Assembly (NCBI GenBank): GCA_035610835.1
Contig: CM069455.1
Span: 22,920,264 to 22,984,263, forward strand
DNA from: Ophiura sarsii
Lineage: Eukaryota; Echinodermata; Ophiuroidea; Amphilepidida; Ophiuridae
Direction: 5' to 3'
DNA: 64,000 nt
Positions within the stretch are counted from its first letter, which is position 1, and each line of letters opens with the position of its first letter. Both the position numbers and the translations under genes were made by a program. Under the pieces are notes generated by a model, which did no database searches, was not told where the DNA came from, and saw nothing but the letters and a program-made list of their open reading frames with translations. Of this stretch, positions 55,520 to 64,000 are shown in pieces.

Positions 55520-57222
55520 CACTACCGCCCAGAACTGCTTACGCACACCATCGAGAGAACTTATTCCCCAAACAGTCTTCTAATTTTACCCATATCAAGG
55601 TCAAGTCCTATTTATATAGGTGCCTGGATATCTTCTCATTCATAAATTCATCTTTCCTTGACCTTGTAGCCTACACATTTGTCAAAATAAATATCTTTCT
55701 GAGGTCGCTATTTTCTCTATGGGGAAATCACATGCAATTCTCGCCTCATTAATATTCATGAGCTCATTATCGCTGATATAGCGCTATGGGATATCCTTGC
55801 TTGCGAAAATCATCTCTGACAAATCATTATTTGTTCATTATTTAACGAAATGTAAACACTTATAATTATCATGACAGTGATCTGTAATGGTCAATAATAC
55901 CTAAAACATGTCTCGTGTTTAATTTCCAAAAAAGAAGTGATACTTCGAGACAAAACTTTATTAAAGTTTGGTTGTAGAATGATACCTGTCGCAAACTGGG
56001 AACCAGCAAAATCTTCGGATTAAAACTTGCAGCAGCAATTACAATTTTGCATACAGGGGTATTCTGTCATATTGAAATGTGCGCATAGAACATGGGTTAT
56101 AAATACATCAGACTGCTGGTGGACATGAAGTGCATACAAAGCACACCATACATTTTTTATACACCATTGAGCTCATGTTGGTAAAAATGGCTGGTTAAAT
56201 TGTAATCTTCCCAATTTTGAGTTACAAAAATGCTCAAAGTAGTGACACCTCCTAGCGAGACGACTTGTCAAGTCTGTTTAGAGAATTTTGAGATCAGCCA
56301 AGCCTGACCTACGCTATTAGAAAATATTAATCACCCAATATAGGTTTAGTTAGCGCATGATCCAACATACATTATTTTGAATGGACTTGTTCGAATCCTT
56401 TGTTAGACTAGAATCGATCACCCTTTTAGCGCATTCTTTTATGAAAGGGCGTTGACTATTGCAATGTGAAAGACAGAGATATCGCCCAATTAAATCACAT
56501 CTGGCAGTAAGTTCGGGTTTGCATAGTATGGTGGTATAGGCTGTTTGGCTATGTTGTTCCAATAACATAGCCGGCAACTGATGGAAAAGGTATCGACTGA
56601 CCTTTGCAAAATTATACATTACATATCCATTGTATTACAGAGTGCAAATCATTGTCGCGGTGATTTTAAAACCTGCCAGGGCCCTGAGCTGTGCTGCCTC
56701 GTGCGAAATACAGACAAACTGCGAGGTTCTCTGGTGTGTATTGGATCACTGATTTTTAAACCAAAATAATTAAATTGTCTTTTAAATGTCAGTTTTTCTC
56801 GGAAATTCAAATTACCTCCTCAAAAAATTACCATGTTTTAGGCATTTATAAGGACTGCGCATCCTTATATAGCATATTGTATTTGTGAAAATAACAATTA
56901 ATTATTAAAAAGCTGGATTTTTCAGAGAAGGTGTAGATGAGACAGAATTTTCCCATAGCGCAATAATAGCGGTAATGAGCTCATGAATATTAATGAGGCA
57001 AATGTCTATGGGATTTTACTGTGTAGATTTTGACTTGTCTCGAATTATTGAGTTTTGTATGAAATGCGATGATCGTAATATGCAACAAACATGAATTTAT
57101 GAAGAAGAACTATATATTGAACACATGTAACATCGTTACTAGTGAAAATAATCAATAGTATGTTTATAGAAGATGGATTTTCTAGGATATAATCACTGCG
57201 TAAGCAGTTCCGGGCGGTAGTG
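55520..57222. mobile_element. 1.7-kb TA-flanked Tc1-like element (non-autonomous, intronic)
   Basis: Ends CACTACCGCCCAGAACTGCT and, inverted, CACTACCGCCCGGAACTGCT, flanked by TA. A second inverted block (CATTAATATTCATGAGCTCA) lies about 200 bases inside each end. No transposase was recognised. The right edge is under 40 bases from the splice donor at 57261. Confidence 0.83.
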
Positions 57223-57261
57223 TATATATTATACCAAACTAAACTTAATTGATTTTCTTAC

Positions 57262-57792
57262 CATTTGCCACAACTGTAACGGTAAAAGAGCATGTGGCGC
57301 TGTTCATGGATCCATCGGTGAATGTATAACTGACAACAGTAGATCCAAGATTGAAGCTCTGTCCAGATGCGTGAGAACTCACAACAGACGGGGTCACACC
57401 AGAATTATCAGTTGCTGTAGGTGATTGCCAAGCTGCCACAGCGCTAGAGGCTCCTGCAGCTGCGGAAACGGCCACTCCAGTCGGGCAGTTGGAAATGACC
57501 GGCACGGTGTTATCAACAACGCCGCCAGACTGTACAGTGACGGTGAAACTACAGGTGGCGCTGTTTCCGGTGCCGTCGCTGAAAGTGTATGTGACTTGGG
57601 TGCTTCCGATGTTGAAGGATTGGCCGGGAGAGTGGCTGCTGGTTTGGGCTGGGGTTACACCGGAGTTGTCGGTGGCAGTAGGGATGTTCCAGCTAGCGGT
57701 GGCGCTGCTGGTGCCTGCATTTGCGAGGACGCTTATATCACCCGGACAGTTGACGACGGTTGGTGCGGTAAGATCTTGACCACCATTAGTTG
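57262..57792 (-). CDS. HYR/EGF gene, exon with two HYR domains
   Basis: A 531-base phase 1-1 exon (acceptor TTAACAG, donor GTAAG). It encodes two tandem HYR domains with no intron between them. First: APTVVNCPGDISV, WNIPTATDNSG, SSHSPGQSFNIGSTQVTYTF, then CSFTVTV. Second: PVISNCPTGVAV, WQSPTATDNSG, SSHASGQSFNLGSTVVSYTF, then CSFTVTV. The two are very similar, which suggests an internal duplication within the exon or loss of the intron between two exons. Each has both cysteines. Confidence 0.94.
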
Positions 57793-59325
57793 CTGTTAAG
57801 GATATAACAAAGGGGTGCAATTTTAATTTATGAGACAAAGGCTTATTCAGCATACACAATAAAGGGCATATACACAAGGTGGCAATACAAGGTGTCAATG
57901 CTGATATACTGGAGTAGAATTTATAATGGTAAGCCACCCCTTGGGATATCTAAAAATGGATATGGCAAAATATAAATAAAACTTTTGGTTGGATGCATTG
58001 CATTATGGAAATTGGAAATACACTTAATTTTGTGAGATTCTATTTGATTCATTTAAAATCTTCAAATTAATTGCACTTTCTGGTTTAAATGTGAAATGTT
58101 GTATCCACAACCTTCCAAGAATACACAAATCCACTGATGATACTATAGGAGCTAACGTCAAAGTGATTGGGTCTGTGCAGAAAAAAACCTTGTGCGCAAT
58201 TCTCTTTGACTAGCCTGATATGTAAATTTTAATTAATGATTGAGGAAACAAATGCTGTCATTTTCCGACCACTACAAGGGATTTTTTTTTTCAAAGGGAA
58301 AGACAAGATACTATTGAAATGTGTACGAAAAATCAGGGTTTTTTTTGGGGGGGGTTTGGGGTGGGAGGAAGTGCTTCCTCTTGGGGTTGGGGGGGGGGGG
58401 GGGGGGTTGGGGTGGGAGGAAGTGCTTCCTCCAATTTGATTCAAACTGAAATAGCCAAAAAACGTAGTCAATCAAGCAGAACATAGATGCAAAGGTCATT
58501 TTTCCAGAGATGGATTTCTCAAAATTGTGGGAATAATTGTGATAGTCTTTTACATATTGTTAAAGATTTGTAAAATGGCCCAGAGTTTCCCGATACATGG
58601 ATTCAAAACAAGTGGCTTAAATTGGCTTATTTGTTAAAAAAACCCTTTTCTTTGGCCCAAAAAAACTGTTTTGACTACTTTTCTTTGACCTAAAAATCTG
58701 GTTTTTGACTTCTTTTCCTTGACCCATTCTCATTGGCCAATGTGGCAGAGGACATTAGACCTTTATTTCAATGCTGATTTCATCATCTACAATCAAGAAA
58801 TTGTTCGAAAATATATCAAAATAATCTTATGTGACATCGCCTTTATTTTGACAAATCCACCTCTAAAAAGTGGCCCCTTTTTTGACCATTCTGATATTCA
58901 CAGGCCACAACGGAACAAAAGTGACCAGCTCCCACAAAACCCGACATAAGTCGCCAGAACACTGATGGAAATACAGGTTAATAAAGTCGTCACAAGTTTG
59001 AGCAATTATGACAAGTGATACATCATTTTAAAGCTTGTAATTTCGGCATGTTCAACATCAACAAATCTGAAAAAATATTTGTCAACACTTATGCAGCATT
59101 GTCAGACGGATCATTGTACAGCTCTTAAGACGCCCTCATTTTATTGAAAATACAAAAATCGCAAACATTTTCATTCCAAAGCCCCAATTTTTGAAAAGTG
59201 TGTGTTCTTAATAATCAAATTCAATCAGTTCCGAAGCCCCTTTTTTGAGACCCTGGGTGGCACACCCCCTACTAAAAAAGATTGAGTTCCCCCCCACCCC
59301 GAGCCACAACAGAACGAATACTTAC
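57793..59325. other. Intronic DNA with a duplicated G-rich palindromic unit
   Basis: GGTGGGAGGAAGTGCTTCCTC occurs twice about 52 bases apart (58360 and 58412), separated by a G run; AGGAAGTGCTTCCT is a palindrome. A stretch near 59160-59290 resembles 7075-7210. No exon recognised. Confidence 0.55.
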
Positions 59326-59574
59326 ATTGAAGGACAGTGATGAAGAACGTAGCGGTGGCAGCATTGTTAGAAGGATCAGTGTACACATAGGTGACAGCCG
59401 TGGTGCCCAGAGGGAAAAACGATCCTGGAGTGTAGGTCCTACGGATCAGATTAGCGGTGCCAGAGTTGTCGCTGGCAGAGGGTTCAGACCATGTGGCGGA
59501 GAAACCGTTGTTGTTGGTGTAGTAGTAGAGCGATGATGGTATGTTGGAGATGACTGGTGGGACGTTGTCAGCAG
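59326..59574 (-). CDS. HYR/EGF gene, HYR domain exon lacking both cysteines
   Basis: A 249-base phase 1-1 exon (acceptor TTCACCAG, donor GTAAGT). It is clearly HYR by PPVISNIPSSL, TWSEPSASDNSG, TYTPGSFFPLGTTAVTYVYT and DPSNNAATATFFITV. The two cysteines that other copies place in NCP and ATCSF are Ile and Ala here, so the domain would fold without that disulfide. The frame and splice sites are intact, so it is not a pseudo-exon. Confidence 0.9.
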
Positions 59575-60162
59575 CTGGTGAAGTAGAAAATGGTGTGAAA
59601 TGCAATTTTATTAGTAACGACAGCAACTAATTTTTGATCTAGAAACACCTTTATGAAATGATTTTCAAAATGAATCAGGGATGCAAATGGGTGATTGATC
59701 CATTTCCTGAACTTTTTACGCAGGTTTGGCCGTTTGCGTGCGGCATCAAACTTTTATGGGGCTTGTCTTGAGAATAGGCTACGAGGATCACCCCCACCCC
59801 CAATCAAACATGTTTGCCTCTTTTTATGCTGAAAAATCATCATCCGATTCCGGAATGCAAAAAAAAAACACAATTAAAAAACAACAACTTTCTTTCAAAA
59901 ATCCAATTTTTTTGTTTTCGGAATTCGGGATATTTCCCGAAATCTTGCATCACTGAATGAATGTCACATTTTTCTAAGTTTTTTTGACAAATTTCGACAA
60001 GGTATTAAATACTTTCCAAAATGTAAAGTTTAATTTCCTGTGAAGCAATAACATGTAGTTCAATATCAACTTACTCGCTTACATTTTCTCCCCAATAAAA
60101 CAGTATCTATGTTTGAATATTATTGGAAACTCGACCAGGTATTTTTAAATGACATTAATATA
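59575..60162. other. Intronic DNA, nothing recognised
   Basis: No exon, RNA gene or repeat family seen. Confidence 0.4.
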
Positions 60163-60593
60163 CACTCGGCAAAAGAAGTTCTTGGACACTTAAATTAAAT
60201 TAATATTTAATAGAATATATATAATTATATATATGATTATATATATAATTGTATATCAAAATAAGCAGAAAGTAATCCTCTAACAGCTTTTAAAACATGA
60301 ATTTAGGGCAGATCCCATTCACTTGACAATGGCAAGAAGATTGCAAAAAATTGGATAATCCCCTCCATTCAAATGACTGTAAATGCTCATTTCTTGCAAT
60401 TTCCTTTTACACACCTTACCATTGCTTAATGAATGTGCTCAGCCATGCATGAATGCGTACATCTTAATTTCATACAGACATGATAGAGAATTATTGTCTG
60501 CTTATTTTGACATGCAATTGTTTAATTTATATTAAATATTTATGTGAAATATTTGAACTTCAATGGGTGTCAAGGAACTTCTTTTGACGAGTG
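60163..60593. mobile_element. 431-bp TA-flanked MITE (intronic)
   Basis: Ends CACTCGGCAAAAGAAGTTCT and, inverted, CACTCGTCAAAAGAAGTTCC, flanked by TA (60161-60162 and 60594-60595). Tc1/mariner-like target. Contains an AT-repeat tract at about 60214-60255. Confidence 0.8.
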
Positions 60594-60730
60594 TACATTA
60601 AGTTTTTACACGGTCTGCAACGATTTCAAAAGCACTTTCTTTTACCCAAATATGAACAATTTTGAATTTTGCTTCTTCATCGACATATTTGTAAATTAAA
60701 AAGTTGACAATTACTTGGGTATAAACTTAC

Positions 60731-60850
60731 CGATATCAATATTACAGTTAGTACCGGCATATCCATTGGCACACTGACAGGTGAAATAGGTACTGAATGA
60801 CGAACACTGGCCACCATTGAAACAAGGGCTGCTGACACAGGGGTCAAAGT
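60731..60850 (-). CDS. HYR/EGF gene, EGF-like exon
   Basis: A 120-base phase 1-1 exon (acceptor TCTACAG, donor GTAAGT) encoding one standard 40-residue EGF module: DPCVSSPCFNGGQC, FTCQCANGYAGTNC. Six cysteines in the canonical spacing. It has no clear calcium-binding D/N-x-D/N-E start. Two decayed copies of this exon lie upstream in the intron (60961-61212). Confidence 0.94.
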
Positions 60851-60960
60851 CTGTAGAAAACCAATAAGACAATAGTTATAACATTAGGTGATACATATTG
60901 AACACTGGGGACCATTGAAACATGGAACTTTTTAGAACTAAAATGGGTATAAATTAGAGA

Positions 60961-61045
60961 TTAGAACACCGACAGGTCAAATAGGTATTATATAAACAAT
61001 GAACATTTGCCACAAATGGAACATAGGCGTAGAAAACCAATAAGA
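60961..61045 (-). pseudogene. Relic EGF exon, copy 1
   Basis: GACAGGTCAAATAGGTATT and GAACATTTGCCACAAATGGAAC parallel GACAGGTGAAATAGGTACT and GAACACTGGCCACCATTGAAAC of the real exon. They are followed by the same AGAAAACCAATAAGA-AATAG intron phrase. Deletions and lost cysteine codons make it non-coding. Confidence 0.6.
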
Positions 61046-61137
61046 TAATAGTAAATCTTAGGGGGACAAAATTGAACACAGGGGACCATTGAAACATAGA
61101 ACTTTTTAGAAATAAAATGGGGTATAAATTGGAGATT

Positions 61138-61212
61138 AGAACACGGACAGGTCAAATAGGGCTAAATATTGAACATTTGCCACAATGGTAGAACATAGGC
61201 TGCTCACACACA
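61138..61212 (-). pseudogene. Relic EGF exon, copy 2
   Basis: Repeats the same decayed phrases (GGACAGGTCAAATAGGG, GAACATTTGCCACAATGG, then ATAGGCTGCTCACACA) about 175 bases beyond copy 1, so an exon-plus-intron unit was duplicated in tandem. Confidence 0.6.
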
Positions 61213-61675
61213 TATCAAACTATAAGTTAAACCATTTGGAACTGTAGTTGCTACTCAGAGTTTCACGCTTGTGCGATCATCAGACAACTGTCAGTTGTCA
61301 GTATATTTCGCTCTGCATCGCATTGAGCACTCTGCAAGAAGATTGCTTCTTTACCAGCACATATCACACTATGTGGAAAACCAACAAAACCAAAACAGTA
61401 TGATATAAAATGGTATAAAATGTTTTAGGATGCCGTTTTAGGATGCCAAAGATAATGATAAAAAACAACAATGTTTTTGATTTTGAAAAATCTATAATTT
61501 AATATAAAATCTCCTGTGGCATAATATGTATACCTTTTTGTTATAATAGTTGTATATTGGTTTAAAAATATTAACAAAAAGTATTTCCATCTGCCAACTA
61601 GAGAGTAAGGATAACTATAGCATGTTACTAATTTTCTTAATGGACCCAGCTAAAGCACATTCTACTGGCCACAAA

Positions 61676-62525
61676 TCAAATTTATTTCCATAAAAACAAC
61701 ACTACATCAAAAAATGTAAAACTTAAATACAACAAAAACGTATGGTGGAGTAGGCTGAAAAGCCAATAAGGCCTGTAAATAGCCTACCCCTTTAATACAA
61801 TACAATACAGTACATGTTACATATTTAATACATGAATAAAACAAAATCTGACAGCGACTTAAACAATACAAGACAAACAAGAACGAGCTCAAAAAAGTGA
61901 ATTATTCATATTTTTGGATGATGTTTTTCTTAAGTTGGTTTCGAAAATGGTTCACAGATGTTAATTCTTTTATTAATTTTGAAAGTGAATTCCAAAGAAT
62001 GGGACCACGCGTTCGAATAGCATGGTCGGAAAATGATTTCTTATTGTTTGTCAAATTAAAATCATTAACGTGTCTTGTTGGATAGTCGTGAACATCAGAG
62101 CGTTTTTTGAAGTAATTTTTAAAAGACGTGGGGAGTTCATTTATTGAAAATTTGTACATAAAGACCCCAAGTTCAAGTGTGTGTATATTAGTTACCCTGA
62201 GAAAATTATTTTTGGCAAATAAAGGTCCGGTATGACTTCGGTAATGACTCTTAGAAACAGTTCTTACTGCCAATTTTTGTAATTTAACTAATTTGTCTAA
62301 ATACGATTTACACGTGTTTCCCCATATGAGAATTCCATAGCTAAGGTAGGGTAAGATTAAAGAACAATACAGAGTATGTAGTATACGGTCTGGGATGCAA
62401 AATTTAAGTTTGTTCATAACACCAATATTGCGTGATACTGTTTTCGCCGTACAATCAATGTGATTTTTCCATGTTAGGCATTCATCAATTAGTACACCAA
62501 GAAATTTGGTACACTTCAGTTCTTA
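61676..62525 (-). pseudogene. 5'-truncated LINE in an intron (jockey/CR1-like RT C-terminus)
   Basis: Minus-strand coding from about 62525 to the stop near 61902: KFLGVLIDECLTWKNHID, LYCSLILPYLSYGILIWG, LVKLQKLAVRTV, PLFAKNNFL and a C-terminal FRNQLKKNIIQKYE. This is the thumb and tail of a LINE RT of the same general type as 1-1119. The segment is open and uninterrupted for 170 residues, so decay is slight. A ~220-base 3' untranslated region ends near 61676 with ATGGAAATAAA. It is inserted in the intron between the two outermost EGF exons, same strand as the gene. Confidence 0.82.
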
Positions 62526-62929
62526 TTCCAGCGGAAGCTCAGCCAAGTTCAGCCAACAAGAAGTTGAAATCACACTAAGAGTCGCACATATATGTTATAA
62601 ACACTTAGTTTAATATTCAATGCCATCTAAACTGTTAAAAAAACCTAAAAAACTAAAAAAAGAAATCTGAAAAAAAATAGGACCGACCCTAAATCTGACG
62701 AGCGGGAGGTCAAGGACAACATAACAATTTGTTGTCGTTGGCCTTAGCTCACTACGCATGCTTGTAAACCCACAAAATTTCGGAAACCAATCGGAGCAGT
62801 AGATCGAGCGTATGTTTACGGAGGTCACCCTAGTATGACGTGTCCCTATTCCCGGTTCAGGAAACGATTTTTTTTATTTCCCGACTTCCAAGAGAGAAAG
62901 ATTGATTATTGACATTTCCCTCTTTAAAT
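62526..62929. other. Intronic DNA, nothing recognised
   Basis: No exon or repeat assigned. Confidence 0.35.
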
Positions 62930-63255
62930 TTGCAGTCATCATCGGTCGTCCTTGGACGGAACAATGAGAGCAACTTAGTTGCTTTCATCATTCTTTCTTT
63001 GGCTATTTGTTTACTCCATTGGTGCACCACGCCTAGTGGAGGTTGTATATAGGAATACATATTATGTGTCTGTGTACAGAAGACAGACCCGTGATGATCC
63101 CCTACTTTTTATGAAGGAGTCTGTGACCTTTTTAACGTGCTCGGGGATAGCTCTTCCCAAGTACCTTGCCCAAGGATACAAACATGTTGGCCGTAGCAAG
63201 CTAGAACTCACAAACTTTGTATTGTGAGTCCTGCATGCTATCCACTAGCAGTAGA
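62930..63255 (-). mobile_element. tRNA-derived SINE (intronic, same family as 16550 and 39881)
   Basis: Minus strand: CTAGTGGATAGCATGCAGG head, GTGAGTTCTAGCTTGC (decayed B box), TCCTTGGGCAAGGTACTTGG body, ACAGACTCCTTC tail and then the GTTCCGTCCAAGGACGACCG block also seen at 16550-16735. Confidence 0.75.
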
Positions 63256-63461
63256 CACATCAAATTACCAGCATATCATTTAAGATTGTGCCAAACATGG
63301 TCAATGATTTTATGAGTTTCAAAAGAGGAAATTTTTGTCAAACTTGGAATCTACTATTTTCACAAACGAATCCATAATTTCTGTAAGAAACGTATGACTG
63401 TTAAATTTCAAAATTCCTAAGAAAGCCGAATATAGATCATAAGCACCCTGTAGACACTTAC

Positions 63462-63617
63462 AGACAGTCTCGCAGTTGTGTCCGATGAACCCAATAAGAC
63501 AATCACAGAAATAGTCAACATCTCCATCGTAGCTGTGATAGGCGTTATGACATACGCCACCGTTGTCGCAAGATGGTCGGTTACCAGAATTGCAGATTGC
63601 TAGGCTTGGGTTAATGT
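63462..63617 (-). CDS. HYR/EGF gene, EGF-like exon (most upstream exon in the window)
   Basis: A 156-base phase 1-1 exon (acceptor TTTCCAG, donor GTAAGT). It encodes one EGF-like module of 52 residues: ICNSGNRPSCDNGGVCHNAY, a loop, and YFCDCLIGFIGHNC. Six cysteines with a long C3-C4 loop containing SYDGDVD. Upstream exons, including the signal peptide, must lie beyond base 64000. Confidence 0.92.
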
Positions 63618-64000
63618 CTGGAAAACAACAAGGCAAAATATGTCAAAATGAAATAGTAGAACAAGGTTTTGGAATGATTTTAAAACAACATGGTAGAAAT
63701 GTGTGTGAATGCAAACTTTCTTATGCCAAGATGTCCTTGCTCTAATTTTAACTGCTAAAATATGTAAAGTGGTTAGGCATTCTTGTTTTGATGCTTTAAG
63801 GGGGGGGGGGGGGGGGGACTCAAGGAAGTTTTGATTTTATTTTTTGAATTTTGTGAGTGCTGTTATTATTGAACTATTAATCAAATGCATATTAAAGTAT
63901 ACATTTTTGGAAAGGAAATGGATCAGAGAAACAAAATTTTGTGTCAATTTTGATCAAAAATGTTGATTTGAGAAAAAATTCACTTTTTTGACCAAATTTC
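63618..64000. other. Intron of the HYR/EGF gene with a G run
   Basis: A G run of about 18 lies at 63801-63818. No further exon seen before the window ends. Confidence 0.45.

Noticed and set aside
57425..57799. Plus-strand frames of 96 and 124 codons
   Set aside because: They mirror the two-HYR exon, which has correct splice sites and domain motifs on the minus strand.

Overview
This is a piece of an animal nuclear genome: spliced genes with GT-AG introns, AT-rich DNA, and very many decayed transposons. A multi-exon membrane protein built from EGF-like and HYR (hyalin repeat) modules, an intronless rhodopsin-class receptor, RTE/BovB-type and jockey/CR1-type LINEs, a Penelope-like element and tRNA-derived SINEs together suggest a marine invertebrate deuterostome, most likely an echinoderm (hemichordate or cephalochordate not excluded). 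The species cannot be named from the sequence. No rRNA, CRISPR array, bacterial operon or viral gene was seen.

Only two host genes are supported. (1) 26607-27692, minus: a complete single-exon class A GPCR of 361 residues. (2) 48488-63617, minus: the 3' part of a large HYR/EGF gene. I resolved nine exons, each bounded by AG/GT and all joined by phase-1 introns. Together they give 2,147 coding bases in one frame to a stop. Protein order is EGF, EGF, HYR, HYR-HYR, HYR, HYR, a cysteine-rich block with a basic RKRR linker plus EGF, EGF, one membrane helix and a 22-residue cytoplasmic tail. The 5' part lies beyond base 64000.

The rest is mostly layered mobile DNA. 1-1419: LINE 3' fragment. 2209-3531: inverted-repeat element with a 9-bp target duplication. 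8823-12973: TAA-flanked DNA element holding a nearly complete 3.65-kb RTE LINE with its own 10-bp duplication. 13470-14560: second LINE relic. 15975-16900: Penelope-like relic split by a SINE. 17500-21010: a ~180-bp satellite invaded by a SINE, a mariner-type MITE and a TAA-flanked 1.68-kb element that contains a further palindromic element. 22085-26211: further MITEs. 28068-31199: MITEs, a LINE relic, a Tc1 relic and a TTAA element. 32642-35141: SINE, fold-back and Tc1-type relics. 37862-43150: a 5.3-kb palindrome whose arms carry a ~180-bp tandem repeat, with a SINE in one arm and a 787-bp TA-flanked element in the other. 43840-48385: further nested MITEs. The introns of the HYR gene hold two minisatellites (29-bp and 22-bp units), several MITEs, a LINE tail and two decayed copies of one EGF exon.

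The most unusual items are a repeat family ending in a palindrome kept by compensatory base changes, the 5.3-kb palindrome, the nested insertions in the satellite, an HYR domain missing both of its usual cysteines, the relic EGF exons, and two small elements carrying internal copies of their own terminal motif.
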